Shown here in pieces: positions 27,294 through 36,741 of a stretch of DNA of 64,000 nt. The translations under genes were made by a program, and so were the position numbers. Each line of letters starts with the position of its first letter. Positions within the stretch are counted from its first letter, which is position 1. The notes under the pieces were generated by a model. That model searched no databases, was not told the DNA's origin, and saw only the letters and a program-made list of their open reading frames with translations. Origin of the DNA: Candidatus Thiodiazotropha sp. (ex Monitilora ramsayi). Its GTDB lineage: Bacteria; Pseudomonadota; Gammaproteobacteria; Chromatiales; Chromatiaceae. The DNA is taken from the NCBI GenBank assembly GCA_025655595.1, contig JAHXIO010000001.1, positions 124,001 through 188,000 on the forward strand. Reading direction: 5' to 3'.

Positions 27294-28211
27294 TCAATCC
27301 CGCTTCTTCTTCGCCCTGGGATGGGCTTTGTCGTAAACCTCGGCCAAGTGCTGGAAGTCGAGATGGGTATAGATCTGCGTGGTGCTGATATTAGCATGAC
27401 CCAGCAGCTCCTGAACTGCCCGAAGATCTCCGGACGACTCCAACAGATGGCTGGCGAAGGAGTGCCGCAGAAGGTGTGGGTGGATATTGCGAGGCGCACC
27501 CTGTTCGATCGAGCGCAGGTGCAGCTGTTTTTGTACAGTGCTCCTGCTGATGCGCCTGCCACGAACACCCACGAAGAGTGCTTGTTCATCGATCACCGGC
27601 ATTGTGTTTCTGGCATCAAGCCATTGCCTGATCGCCTGTCGTGCATGGCGGCCCACTGGTACACGACGGGTCTTTGCGCCCTTGCCGGTGACCTCCACCA
27701 TATGCTCCTGTAGATCGACATCATCGATATTCAGACTGACCAATTCGGCCAGGCGAAGACCGGATGAGTAGAAGAGCTCCATGATGGCGCGGTCGCGTAG
27801 TCCTACCGGTGAATTGTCTGTAAAGTCGAGGATCTGCCCGAGTTGGTCTGCATCCAGCGTGGCCGGCAGGCTCCGCTTCACCTTGGGGGCCCTTACGCCC
27901 AGTGCGGGATTAGCGTCCACAGCCCCTTCTCGCAATAGATATCGATAGAGACTGCGCAGACTGGAGAGTTCCCGGTGCAGACTTTTGGGTGAACGTCCCC
28001 GTCGATGTCTCTCTGCCAGGTATTGACGTACATGGTGTTGGGTCAGATGACGCCAGCTGGAAATCTCTTCAGCCTCAAGCCAGGCGATCAGGACATTGAG
28101 GTCACTGCCATACCCTTCCAGGGTACGTGGGGAGAGGCGCCTTTCGTCTTTCAGGTGATTAATGAATGCCGCCAGCCAGTCTTGCAGGGAACCGGGCTGT
28201 CCGCGTGGCAT
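27294..28211 (-). CDS. xerC: Tyrosine recombinase XerC
   Basis: A 305-residue site-specific recombinase that works with XerD at dif to resolve chromosome dimers. The N-terminal SAM-like core-binding domain (LQDWLAAFINHLKDERRLSPRTL) is followed by the catalytic domain. Visible catalytic residues are Arg in SSGLRLAELVSLN, Lys in EVTGKGAKTRRVPV, HLLRHSF, LGHANIS, and Tyr in TTQIYTHLDF. It is the last gene of the cyaA-lptM-dapF-DUF484-xerC run, an order shared with E. coli, which separates XerC from XerD. Confidence 0.96.
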   Translation of the reverse strand: MPRGQPGSLQDWLAAFINHLKDERRLSPRTLEGYGSDLNVLIAWLEAEEISSWRHLTQHHVRQYLAERHRRGRSPKSLHRELSSLRSLYRYLLREGAVDANPALGVRAPKVKRSLPATLDADQLGQILDFTDNSPVGLRDRAIMELFYSSGLRLAELVSLNIDDVDLQEHMVEVTGKGAKTRRVPVGRHARQAIRQWLDARNTMPVIDEQALFVGVRGRRISRSTVQKQLHLRSIEQGAPRNIHPHLLRHSFASHLLESSGDLRAVQELLGHANISTTQIYTHLDFQHLAEVYDKAHPRAKKKRD

Positions 28212-28237
28212 TGAGATGATGACCTGCTGTTGCCCGG

Positions 28238-28933
28238 TCAGATGCCCGGCAGGGAGACCGCCTGAAGAGTACGGCTGATGATCTCTCCCAGGCGTGTGAG
28301 AAATTCGGTGCCGTGATGGGGGGCGAAACGTTTCGGGTCGACGCTGCCGATGGCCAAAAGGCCGAGTACGCCTTCACTTTTAAGCGGTATCAGTGCAGTG
28401 GAGGCGATGCGATCGCTTTCAGCGCCGAAGATGTAGTGGAGTTGTTCCGGGCCGAGCGGGCCGCAGATCGGCATATTTTCACTGAAAAACTGCTGAAAGG
28501 TCTCTGCCTGCTCACTGAGGGCCTCTTCCAAGTGCTCGTCAACGCGTGAGGAAGAGAAAAGTCTGAGCTCCATGGCATCTGCCTTGAAGTCATCGTGCAG
28601 CTCATCCTCCAGTGCATTCAAAACCTCGTCAAATGTGGCGGCATCGATCAGTTCCAGCGTCAGATGGTGCATCCGCTCCTGCAGGGAGTGGTTGTGCCTC
28701 GCCACCTCCGTGACCTCCCCGAGTTGATTTCGAGCCTCTTTCAACTGCTTGCGCAGCGCTTCGACCTGCCGTTCTATGAGGGAGACAGCGGTACCGCTTT
28801 CGTGAGGGATCTCTATCTCACTGAGAACCTCCGGTCGGCGGATAAAAAAATCAGGATGATCCGTCAGATACTCAGCCACCTGACTTTCCATATCATCGGT
28901 GGGGCTGTTGTCACTGGGGGCTTTCTGGGTCAT
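28238..28933 (-). CDS. DUF484 family protein (GAF-like)
   Basis: A protein of about 231 residues of the DUF484 family, found between dapF and xerC in gammaproteobacteria. The N-terminal part (VAEYLTDHPDFFIRRPEVL, then SLIERQVEALRKQLKEARNQL) contains a coiled coil, and the rest is a GAF-like domain (ASTALIPLKSEGVLGLLAIGSVDPKRF). The ATG at 28933 overlaps the dapF stop as ATGA and fits the family N-terminus; a longer frame reaching 29005 would lie inside dapF. Function is unknown; the GAF-like fold suggests ligand sensing. Confidence 0.9.
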   Translation of the reverse strand: MTQKAPSDNSPTDDMESQVAEYLTDHPDFFIRRPEVLSEIEIPHESGTAVSLIERQVEALRKQLKEARNQLGEVTEVARHNHSLQERMHHLTLELIDAATFDEVLNALEDELHDDFKADAMELRLFSSSRVDEHLEEALSEQAETFQQFFSENMPICGPLGPEQLHYIFGAESDRIASTALIPLKSEGVLGLLAIGSVDPKRFAPHHGTEFLTRLGEIISRTLQAVSLPGI

Positions 28934-29760
28934 AGCTCGATGATTCCTTCGTACACAGTATCTGCACTTCCGCGCATCAATACAGAGTGCTCTTCGGAAG
29001 ACCACTCTACCACAAGATCGCCGCCGGGTAGGTTTACGTTGACGACCGGGTCGAGTTGGCCGAGCAGACGGCCGGCAACCACCGCCGCGCAGGCGCCGGT
29101 ACCACAGGCAAGGGTTTCACCGGTACCCCTCTCGTAGACCCGGAGGTGGATCCGGTCGGGTTTGTCTATCTGCATAAAGCCGGCGTTGACACGTTTAGGA
29201 AACCGTTCATGATGTTCGATGATCGGACCCAGTCGCTCAACAGGTGTTTCGGCAACCGCCGGTACGCGTAAGACCGCATGTGGATTACCCATGGAGACCA
29301 CGCTGATTTCGTGGGTCACGCCGTCGATATCGAGAGGATAGGTGAGTGATCTTTCCGGTGCAATGAAGGGTATCTCCTTCGGCTCCAGCTCCGGCACACC
29401 CATATCCACCTCCACTAACCCATTCGGTAGATGCTTCAAGTAAATTGGGCCTGCAGCAGTGCCTACCGGAATAATCGTCTTTTCAGATAACCCCTTCTCG
29501 CGCACGAAGCGGGCAAAACAGCGTGCACCGTTACCGCAGGCCTCCACTTCCGAACCATCTGCATTGATAATGCGGTAGTGGAAGTCGGTATTTTCAAGCT
29601 TGGGGGGTTCAACCAGCAATATTTGATCGCACCCGATGCCGAACCGACGGTCGGCGATGTGACGGTATTGATTGAGGGTAAGATTGAAAGGCTGCCGGGT
29701 AGTGTCGATAACGACGAAGTCGTTACCCAGGCCGTGCATTTTGGTGAACGGAAGCTTCAT
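28930..29760 (-). CDS. dapF: Diaminopimelate epimerase
   Basis: A 276-residue cofactor-independent epimerase converting LL- to meso-diaminopimelate for lysine and peptidoglycan. Two catalytic cysteines are visible: one in ACGNGARC (C75) and one near 218 in ACGTGAC. The N-terminus KLPFTKMHGLGNDFVVID is diagnostic. Its ATG overlaps the lptM stop (ATGA) and its stop overlaps the DUF484 start (ATGA), so lptM-dapF-DUF484 are translationally coupled. Confidence 0.98.
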   Translation of the reverse strand: MKLPFTKMHGLGNDFVVIDTTRQPFNLTLNQYRHIADRRFGIGCDQILLVEPPKLENTDFHYRIINADGSEVEACGNGARCFARFVREKGLSEKTIIPVGTAAGPIYLKHLPNGLVEVDMGVPELEPKEIPFIAPERSLTYPLDIDGVTHEISVVSMGNPHAVLRVPAVAETPVERLGPIIEHHERFPKRVNAGFMQIDKPDRIHLRVYERGTGETLACGTGACAAVVAGRLLGQLDPVVNVNLPGGDLVVEWSSEEHSVLMRGSADTVYEGIIEL

Positions 29761-29900
29761 TCGCTGCGCTGCTCAGTCTGTATATTCTCATCGGCGGGTG
29801 GCAGATAGAGCGGGCCTTTCTGTCCGCAGGCATTGAGCAGGTTAAGTGTGCCGATTCCGGCAATGACGAGCCAAAGCAGGTTGCGGGGCCAGCAGTGCAT
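29757..29900 (-). CDS. lptM: LPS translocon maturation chaperone LptM (YifL-type lipoprotein)
   Basis: A 47-residue lipoprotein. The N-terminus MHCWPRNLLWLVIAGIG is a signal peptide and the lipobox LLNAC puts the modified cysteine at 25. It is followed directly by the family signature CGQKGPLYLP. In E. coli LptM promotes disulfide maturation of LptD in the outer-membrane LPS translocon. The position between cyaA and dapF is the same as in E. coli, and an ATGA overlap with dapF supports translation. An AGGA motif lies upstream of the ATG. lptE, another translocon part, is at 59.5 kb in this window. Confidence 0.93.
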   Translation of the reverse strand: MHCWPRNLLWLVIAGIGTLNLLNACGQKGPLYLPPADENIQTEQRSE

Positions 29901-29968
29901 GAGCGTGTCCTGTCAGTCGTTTTTCGCAGTATAACGACTGAGGGGCTGTGGGTCAGCAGGGTGGCTGT

Positions 29969-32803
29969 TCAATTAGCCGTGTCGGACGGGAAGATGGTAT
30001 TGAGCCGCTCCTCCACGCGACGTTTAAGTTCGAGCAGCTCGACCGTGGTTGGGGTCTCGGTGGGTTGAAAACTGCTCAGACGCAAAGAGGTAAGGTAGAT
30101 GGGGTAGCGCACGTCCCCATGGCGCAGTGAGTGGATGTACTCGGCTGTCGCACTGTAGAGGTCATTACCATACTCAAGATAGGTGAATTCCATGTCTCCA
30201 CAGATCAGTGAGACTGGCCGGGCATTGGATTCAGCGCTATCACTGACTAGGGTCAACTCCATGTAGTCATCTGCCCGTACCAGGGGTACGCGGCGTTTTT
30301 CGCAGTGGTACTCGCCGTTACGGCGTTTGCTCAATTCAAAGAACTCGGGCTCGGTGAGGAGGTTTCCCGTGTCTCCCGGTAACAGATTGTGAAGCTGCTG
30401 CAGACTGTTGAGGAAGCGACGCTGCTGCATCATCAGGAAGCGTGGGCTGTCGGCTGCCAGGGTTTGGGAGAAGAGGGCACCCTGCTCATCGAGGATATGG
30501 ATTTCCGTCTTCTGTGCCATGATCTGGAAGAAGAGTTGAATGACCTGGGGTTGGCTGTGCTTGAAAATGAGGGGATAGGGGCTCTTCGCCATAATCTCCG
30601 GGTCGAACTCTAAGGGGCGATAGACGTGCTGAGGTTGTTGCAGTTCTTCCAACAGACTCTCGAAGGACTCCAGACTCCTCCAGGTGTAGTGTTTTTTCTT
30701 TTCCTGTTGGACGATGAAAAATTCTGTACCCATGCGAAAGGCATATCGCCCGTGAGTCAGCTCACCGCTACGGAACCGCTGAATGATATGTTCGAACAGT
30801 TCCGTGATGCGCTGAGCGATCTGCCTGCCGCGAACACTTGAGAAACTGAATGCCTGCAGCCGGGTATCGGCCTGTTCGACAGGCGGCTGTAGATTGAGGA
30901 GGTTACAGAGTGAGTCGAGCAACCCTTCGGGCTGTTCATGGCGGTTGATCAGCAGTTCCCCCCAGCTCGTCTGAATCACCACTTCATGATGGATGGCGAG
31001 ATTGGCGCGGCCTGCGGCAAAACTGAGAGGATCGTGGCGCTCGCTGGTGAGCTGTTTACCCTCTTTTGTGAGGTGCTCCAGCGGGTCGACGCCAATATTG
31101 ATGAACATGGCCATCATCGTGGCATAGGCGGGCTGTGCCAATATCTGCATACCGGCAGAGGCAGGCATACGGTGGGGGAAGAGCTGTATGATGCTGTGGT
31201 GCAGTGAAAGCAGTTCGTTATGTGTCAGTTCGGTTTCGCCAGGGAAGAGCGTGATCACGCTGTCACTGCCCCAGACCTGGTTTACGTGGCCCCAGACCAC
31301 GATTTCCATCAGGTTATTGGAGATTTTGATTGGGCGCTGATCGATTAACGCTTCCTCATCGAGTTTGCCCCGATAAAGCATCCAGGCCAGGGTGCCGTCT
31401 CGGGCTTGCCGGTAGTGCAGCGAGAGTTGAGGTTCCGACAGGTTTCTTGATATGCCCGGGTTGATGTGGTCGATTTTGCCCGGTCGGTGGTCTAGGGCAG
31501 TGTAGAGTTTCCTGCCCAACAGATTGAGCTCGTGCGGATCGATATGGCTGGTCTCGGCGTATTTGCGGGCGAAGTCTGTGAGTAGGCGGTAACTGCGTGT
31601 CAGTACACTGACCAGGGCGTTGCGTTCTCGGATGACCCGGTCGATCTTCCATTCAGAGCGGGTGTCCATCATCTGCAGTTGAGTCTGCCCCCATCCCCAC
31701 TGCCGGGTCAGATCGAGCATGGCCTGAATGCGCCAGTTGTCGTGCTGTCGGGATTGGCTCAGATGTTCGCCCACCTTGAAGTAGAGACAGCGACGGGCCA
31801 GTTCCAGTCGGTCTTTGTCGTCTGTCTGCTTCAGATACTCTTCAACCCGTTGATAGAGAAGAATATAGGCATCAAGTTTGTCGATCTCCTTCTCACCGCC
31901 ATAGACTGCCTCTTTCGCCTGTTGGGCGAGCCAGCGGGGTGAGGGGTAGTCCCGGCTGTAGGCCTCCATCAGGAAGATCTTGAGAATCGATTTATAGGGG
32001 GAGTCGATGCCTTTGTAGAGTTGCCACAGGGCGGCTCCGAAAAATTCATGTGCCGGCACATTGTCGAGTCCGCCCAGGTCGAGTACATCCCGAGCCTTGA
32101 CGAAACGGTGGAACAGGAGGCTGTCTGCATACTCCTGGTAGACCTCTTCATGCTCTGGGGGCACCAGCCACCAGAGAGGGTAACGTCCCCCCAACAGTAC
32201 CGCGCTGCGGTAGAACTCCTCGAGTAACAGGCTGTGTTGGGTACTGCCGCTACTCTCACGGGAGAGCTTCGATTTTTTTCCTTGGCGAAAACGTACCGGG
32301 TCGATGAGAAAAATGTGTAGTTCGAGTTCGAGTTCCGCGGCACTCTTTTCGATCAGGCTGATCTTCTGCTGCAGTTTTTCCCGCTGCTTGTCGGAGAGGG
32401 AAGGATCGTGGCAGAGCCAGAGATCGAAATCACTGTTGGAGGACTGGCCGATGGTACCGGTGCTGCCCATCAGGTAGACACCGTGGATATGGTAGAGTCT
32501 CTGTGCGCGTTTCTTATACGCGAAACTGCGGCTAAGTTTCTTCGCCACATCCAATGCCTGACGGCTGGGGCTGTAGTCAGGTATGCCGATGGGGGTTTCC
32601 GTACTGACGAAGCCCGGCAGCATGGGATGGTTGATATGGAACAGCAGCGGCAGCAGATCGATAAACTCGCGCTGGCTGGGGCGCAGTTCATCACGGATAC
32701 GCCGTAAACGCTCCTTGTGCAGGCGCAGGAAGCGCTCACGGATGGTTTTCAGGTCCCTGCGACTGATGCCTTCGTCAAAACTGATCTGTTTTGTGGCAGG
32801 CAT
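29969..32803 (-). CDS. cyaA: Class I adenylate cyclase
   Basis: A 944-residue class I (enterobacterial-type) adenylate cyclase making cAMP from ATP, larger than E. coli CyaA (848). Seen in sequence: the nucleotidyltransferase-like active site GSTGTIGQSSNSDFDLWLC (residues about 112-130) with its metal-binding aspartates, DPVRFRQGKKS, EEFYRSAVLLGG, and a long regulatory C-terminal half. It lies 15 bp downstream of a PAS/degenerate-GGDEF gene and 68 bp upstream of lptM. A CRP-like site upstream of the EF-hand gene at 61.3 kb is consistent with cAMP signalling in this organism. Confidence 0.96.
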   Translation of the reverse strand: MPATKQISFDEGISRRDLKTIRERFLRLHKERLRRIRDELRPSQREFIDLLPLLFHINHPMLPGFVSTETPIGIPDYSPSRQALDVAKKLSRSFAYKKRAQRLYHIHGVYLMGSTGTIGQSSNSDFDLWLCHDPSLSDKQREKLQQKISLIEKSAAELELELHIFLIDPVRFRQGKKSKLSRESSGSTQHSLLLEEFYRSAVLLGGRYPLWWLVPPEHEEVYQEYADSLLFHRFVKARDVLDLGGLDNVPAHEFFGAALWQLYKGIDSPYKSILKIFLMEAYSRDYPSPRWLAQQAKEAVYGGEKEIDKLDAYILLYQRVEEYLKQTDDKDRLELARRCLYFKVGEHLSQSRQHDNWRIQAMLDLTRQWGWGQTQLQMMDTRSEWKIDRVIRERNALVSVLTRSYRLLTDFARKYAETSHIDPHELNLLGRKLYTALDHRPGKIDHINPGISRNLSEPQLSLHYRQARDGTLAWMLYRGKLDEEALIDQRPIKISNNLMEIVVWGHVNQVWGSDSVITLFPGETELTHNELLSLHHSIIQLFPHRMPASAGMQILAQPAYATMMAMFINIGVDPLEHLTKEGKQLTSERHDPLSFAAGRANLAIHHEVVIQTSWGELLINRHEQPEGLLDSLCNLLNLQPPVEQADTRLQAFSFSSVRGRQIAQRITELFEHIIQRFRSGELTHGRYAFRMGTEFFIVQQEKKKHYTWRSLESFESLLEELQQPQHVYRPLEFDPEIMAKSPYPLIFKHSQPQVIQLFFQIMAQKTEIHILDEQGALFSQTLAADSPRFLMMQQRRFLNSLQQLHNLLPGDTGNLLTEPEFFELSKRRNGEYHCEKRRVPLVRADDYMELTLVSDSAESNARPVSLICGDMEFTYLEYGNDLYSATAEYIHSLRHGDVRYPIYLTSLRLSSFQPTETPTTVELLELKRRVEERLNTIFPSDTAN

Positions 32804-32818
32804 AGCCTCAGGCCTGCT

Positions 32819-33616
32819 TTAGAGATCTTCTAGGGTGCGCTGTATCAATCGTTGAGGATCGTCACCTTTCTCCCAAGCGGCCACGCCGATGGACAAATCG
32901 GGATTGGGATTGCCGTCCAGCTCGGAGAGGGCGCCTTCACGGCACTCCTGAATGATCTGCTGTAAAAGCTTTTCTGCATCATCACGGCTGGTTTCCGGCA
33001 TCAGTAGCAGAAACAGCTCATTTTCGTAACGGCCGATAATGTCGGCCCAGCGTAGACGCTCTCGCAGGTAGTGGGCAAGCGACAGAATGGATATGTCGGG
33101 CAACGGGGTGTCGGGCAGATCCGGGTGGCTCAGGCGCATGGCGCCGAGGGTCAGCGGATTGCCATAGCGACGGGTGCGTGTCACCTGCGCGGCCAGGGCC
33201 TGTAAAGTGGCTTTTCGATTGGCCATACCGGTCAGTGGATCGGTGATGGTCAGATCGTCGACTTTTTTGCGCAACTGGTCGTTTTCACGCTCGGCAAGCA
33301 CCTGGGAACTGATGTCCTGATAGAAGTGGATGCGCAGTGGCGTGTCGGTGCCGTCAGCGACCTCACGAACTTCCCGGTAGAGCCAACGCTCCCCATCACC
33401 GTTGAGGGAGAGATGCAGGATGTCGGTCTCGTCGAAGAGGGCATGCAGACCTTCCGGCAATGCTGATTTGTCCTTTCCGACCAATTCGTTGCCTTCCAGG
33501 TCCAACATCGCTTCGAGAGCGGGATTGATCCAGCGGATACGGACCGCTTCGTCAATGGCGAGCATGCCTGTTGGACAGGCTTCATAGAGGGCTTGATTGA
33601 AATGGATATCAACCAT
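32819..33616 (-). CDS. PAS domain plus catalytically degenerate GGDEF protein with intact I-site
   Basis: A 265-residue cytoplasmic protein. Residues about 5-105 form a PAS domain (YEACPTGMLAIDEAVRIRWINPALEAML). The linker ENDQLRKKVDDLTITDPLTGMANR leads to a GGDEF domain. The catalytic loop reads ENELF at 198-202 instead of GGEEF, and the metal-binding aspartate block of active enzymes is replaced (GAMRLSHPDLPD), so cyclase activity is unlikely. The inhibitory I-site RWAD (189-192) is preserved at the usual 5-residue spacing before the loop, so it could be a c-di-GMP receptor. It lies 15 bp upstream of cyaA on the same strand, implying co-expression with cAMP synthesis. Confidence 0.88.
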   Translation of the reverse strand: MVDIHFNQALYEACPTGMLAIDEAVRIRWINPALEAMLDLEGNELVGKDKSALPEGLHALFDETDILHLSLNGDGERWLYREVREVADGTDTPLRIHFYQDISSQVLAERENDQLRKKVDDLTITDPLTGMANRKATLQALAAQVTRTRRYGNPLTLGAMRLSHPDLPDTPLPDISILSLAHYLRERLRWADIIGRYENELFLLLMPETSRDDAEKLLQQIIQECREGALSELDGNPNPDLSIGVAAWEKGDDPQRLIQRTLEDL

Positions 33617-33783
33617 GGTTCGATTCTCTCCGTAACTGGGCTGCGACTGCAGAGCGCCACGCCCTTTTCATGCATTCCAAGCAGACTGGACAACAGTCTG
33701 ACCTCATCAGAGCAGAGCGGCAGCGCGGGGAAAATCTTTAGTGATGATTCCCGCCTGGATCGTCGGTCAGACAGAAACGCAGT

Positions 33784-34254
33784 TTAGTTATAAACGGCTG
33801 TGATACGCCATTGCGTGCCTTGCAGTTTTAAATGGGCATGCACAGGTTTGTCGTCCAGCTCACCGATACGCAAAAGCATACGGTCAGGTCCGTCGAAAAA
33901 GGCGTAGGTCAGCTGGTCGAGGAAACCGCCGTCATTCGGGTTTCTGTTATGGGATCTAAGTTGCGTGGCCACCCAGTTGGTATTGACCATTTTGTCGATC
34001 GCGTCGGCACCGAGTTGTTGAATCCCGTCTTGCAGCCAGTCAATAAAGCTGTTGGAAACCTCTCCGATCGAGCTCTCCAGGTTCTTGTTGAGCTTGCGTT
34101 TGATCTGGTTGCGTACGGATTCGATATCGACCATCTCGTCAAGGGCCTGGGGGTGGTGTTTTTCCAACGCCTTGTCGAGACGATAGATTGCGGTATACGG
34201 CCAGATGAGAAAAGCGGCTGCGAGAATGAGCAGTAGTGAAGCGAGTGCCTTCAT
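33784..34254 (-). CDS. DUF2939 family protein
   Basis: A 156-residue protein matching the DUF2939 pattern: an N-terminal membrane anchor or uncleaved signal (ALASLLLILAAAFLIWPY), the YRLDKALEKHHPQALDEMVDI block, a helical middle with DWLQDGIQQLGADAIDKMV, and a beta-rich end (PDRMLLRIGE...LQGTQWRITAVY). It likely sits at the inner membrane facing the periplasm. No function is known. It is separated by 167 bp from the PAS/GGDEF gene downstream and by 99 bp from the RNA-binding protein gene upstream. Confidence 0.8.
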   Translation of the reverse strand: MKALASLLLILAAAFLIWPYTAIYRLDKALEKHHPQALDEMVDIESVRNQIKRKLNKNLESSIGEVSNSFIDWLQDGIQQLGADAIDKMVNTNWVATQLRSHNRNPNDGGFLDQLTYAFFDGPDRMLLRIGELDDKPVHAHLKLQGTQWRITAVYN

Positions 34255-34353
34255 AACAACGTCATACTATCATCACGGGCTACAAAACTTACAGGCGGCA
34301 GAGACGTCACGCCATGAACACATGGCTCATAGGCGCGGGCTTTGCCGGCAGAC

Positions 34354-34626
34354 TCAGTGTCTGGGTTTTCTGTTAGGACGATCCTCTCTGGGTTTGGCCT
34401 CGTTAACTCTCAGATTTCGGCCCTCAACCTCTTTTTCATTCAAGGCCTTGATCGCGGCATCGGCCTCATCGTTATTGGCCATCTCCACAAAACCAAAACC
34501 TTTGGAACGTCCGGAGAACTTGTCCATGATGACATTGGCACTGGAGACTTCGCCATAGGCTGCGAACAGGTCTCGCAACTGATTATCGTTAATACTCCAG
34601 GGCAGGTTTCCTACGTAGATATTCAT
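34354..34626 (-). CDS. RRM-domain RNA-binding protein
   Basis: A single RNA-recognition-motif protein of about 90 residues. RNP-2 is NIYVGNLPW at the N-terminus and RNP-1 is SKGFGFVEM near residue 43; the tail is short and basic (REDRPNRKPRH). Such small glycine-poor RRM proteins occur in proteobacteria and cyanobacteria and are often cold-regulated or abundant. The ATG at 34626 begins at the usual MNIYVGNL; an in-frame TTG two codons upstream is less likely. The upstream 160 bp is AT-rich and presumably carries the promoter. Confidence 0.92.
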   Translation of the reverse strand: MNIYVGNLPWSINDNQLRDLFAAYGEVSSANVIMDKFSGRSKGFGFVEMANNDEADAAIKALNEKEVEGRNLRVNEAKPREDRPNRKPRH

Positions 34627-34791
34627 CGTCAACTCTCAACTTCTTGTTTAGTATAAACTTTATTATCCCTATACCCATAGCAACAACCCAGTGGGTCAGG
34701 ATATGAGTACGTTTCACGCAATCGCTGTTAAAAACGATCGGCGAGAGGGTGATATTTTCAGGCCAAGGGAATAACCCCTGTCCCTGAGAGG

Positions 34792-36705
34792 TCAACTGTA
34801 GTACGTTTCCTCCGATTGTGCAGCTTCTATTTGTTCACTGATTGCGAGCCACTTCTCCTCTTTTTCTGCCAGTTCCCGGTCCAGTAACGCCTTATCTGCC
34901 AGCTGCCGCCTGAGATCCTCCTTGCGTGAGGCCTCGTAGAGACTTGGGTCAGCGAGTTGGTCCTCGAAGGCCTGTTGTTGTTGTTGCAGAGCACCGATCC
35001 GGCGTTCCAGTTTTTGCAATTCACTGTTCAGGGGCTGCAACCGACGCCGCATCTCTGCAGCGTCCCGTTTACGCTGCTTGCGTGAGGCAGCGGTGTGGTC
35101 ACCCTGGTTATCGCTGGTTTTCTGGCGAGACACGGTATTTCTGTTCGATAGCCAACTGGGGTAGTCGTCCAGGTCTCCCTCGAAATCGGTGACCTTGCCG
35201 CTATCCACCAGCCAGAGTGTATCGGTGGTGATGCGCAATAGGTGGCGGTCATGGGAGACGATAACCATGGCGCCGCTGAAGGCCTGTAATGCCTGACCGA
35301 CAGAGTGACGCATCTCCAGGTCGAGATGGTTGGTCGGTTCATCGAGAAGCAGAAGGTTGGGTCTCTGGTAGACCAGCAGGGCGAGGACCAACCGGGCCTT
35401 CTCTCCACCGGAGAAGGGTGCAACAGGTTCCAATACCCGGTCACCCTGAAAGCCGAACCCGCCCAGGAAGTTACGCAGGGACTGCTCGCTGGCTTTGGGA
35501 TCGAGCCGCTGCAGATGCAGCAGACAGCAGGCGTGCGGGTCGAGCTGTTCCAGTTGATGTTGAGCGAAGTAACCGACGTTGAGGTCCTGGGCCAGGGTTT
35601 GCTCGCCACTGAGGGGTTTGAGCTCGGCTGCCAGCAGCTTGATCAGGGTCGATTTGCCTGCGCCGTTGGGGCCCAGGAGGCCGATTCGGTCGCCCGGTTC
35701 GATGTTGAGATTGATCTGCTCAAGGATAGGTCGTCCGGCGTATCCTGCGCTTGCACTCTTCAGCTTCAACAGGGGGTGTGGGTTTTTCTCCGGTTCTAAA
35801 AACGCGAAATGGAATGGTGAGTCCACATGGGCCGGACCGATTAGTTCCATACGCTCCAGGGCTTTTAATCTGCTCTGGGCCTGACGCGCCTTGGTTGCCT
35901 TGGCGCGAAATCGATCGACATAACTGCGGATGTGGGCAATCTCCCGCTTTTGTTTTTCGTATTCGACCTGTTGGTTGGCCAGTCGTGCGGCCCGGATCTG
36001 CTCAAAAGCGGCATAGTTACCGCTATAGAGAGTCGCCTGCTGCTGTTCGATATGGACAATGTGGTCGGTGATGCGGTCGAGAAAATCCCTGTCATGAGAG
36101 ATCAGTAGCAGGGTACCCGGATAGTTCAGGAGCCAACTTTCAAGCCAGATCACCGTATCGAGATCGAGGTGGTTGGTGGGTTCGTCCAACAGCAGCAGAT
36201 CGGAGCGGCACATGAGAGCCTGGGCCAGGTTGAGACGCATGCGCCAGCCGCCGGAGAAGTGGCTGACCAGACGCTCTTCATCCCCATTGCCAAAGCCGAG
36301 GCCGTGCATCAGTTCACCGGCGCGCGCCCTGGCGGAATAGCCTCCCGCATGGTGTAGGGCGTCATGCAGTTCCGCTTCGCGAGTACCGTCCTGTTCGGCT
36401 TGAGCGGCTGTGAGGTCGGTTTCAATGCGTCGTAGTGCCCGGTCGCCATCAATGATGAACTCGATGGCCTGACGGTCCAGTGCTGTTGTCTCCTGGGCAA
36501 CATGGGCGATCTCGAGTCTGGGGGGGAGTGAGAGATTGCCTTCGTCGGTCTGGAGTTGGCCCAGAATCAGACTGAAAAGACTCGATTTTCCACTGCCATT
36601 ACCACCGGTAATGCCGACCTTCCAGCTGGCGTGAAGGGTAAAGTCGGCCTGGCTGAAAAGGAGTCGGTTGCCCCGTCTCAGGGCGAGTTGTTCGAAACGT
36701 AACAT
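34792..36705 (-). CDS. yheS: ABC-F ATPase YheS
   Basis: A 637-residue ABC-F protein with two tandem ATPase domains and no membrane segments, closely resembling E. coli YheS. Domain 1 has Walker A GGNGSGKSS, signature FSGGWRMRLNLAQAL and Walker B LLLLDEPTNHLDLD. The inter-domain arm contains YVDRFRAKATKARQAQSR. Domain 2 has GPNGAGKSTLIKLL, FSGGEKARLVLALL and a second LLLLDEPTNHLDLE. The C-terminus is a coiled coil. ABC-F proteins act on the ribosome to relieve stalled translation. The ATG at 36705 matches the family N-terminus (MLRFEQL); the frame opens 18 bp earlier at a GTG. comM ends 36 bp upstream. Confidence 0.95.
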   Translation of the reverse strand: MLRFEQLALRRGNRLLFSQADFTLHASWKVGITGGNGSGKSSLFSLILGQLQTDEGNLSLPPRLEIAHVAQETTALDRQAIEFIIDGDRALRRIETDLTAAQAEQDGTREAELHDALHHAGGYSARARAGELMHGLGFGNGDEERLVSHFSGGWRMRLNLAQALMCRSDLLLLDEPTNHLDLDTVIWLESWLLNYPGTLLLISHDRDFLDRITDHIVHIEQQQATLYSGNYAAFEQIRAARLANQQVEYEKQKREIAHIRSYVDRFRAKATKARQAQSRLKALERMELIGPAHVDSPFHFAFLEPEKNPHPLLKLKSASAGYAGRPILEQINLNIEPGDRIGLLGPNGAGKSTLIKLLAAELKPLSGEQTLAQDLNVGYFAQHQLEQLDPHACCLLHLQRLDPKASEQSLRNFLGGFGFQGDRVLEPVAPFSGGEKARLVLALLVYQRPNLLLLDEPTNHLDLEMRHSVGQALQAFSGAMVIVSHDRHLLRITTDTLWLVDSGKVTDFEGDLDDYPSWLSNRNTVSRQKTSDNQGDHTAASRKQRKRDAAEMRRRLQPLNSELQKLERRIGALQQQQQAFEDQLADPSLYEASRKEDLRRQLADKALLDRELAEKEEKWLAISEQIEAAQSEETYYS

Positions 36706-36741
36706 GGGACGGGAGTTTAACACCCGTCTCGAAGGGGCGCC

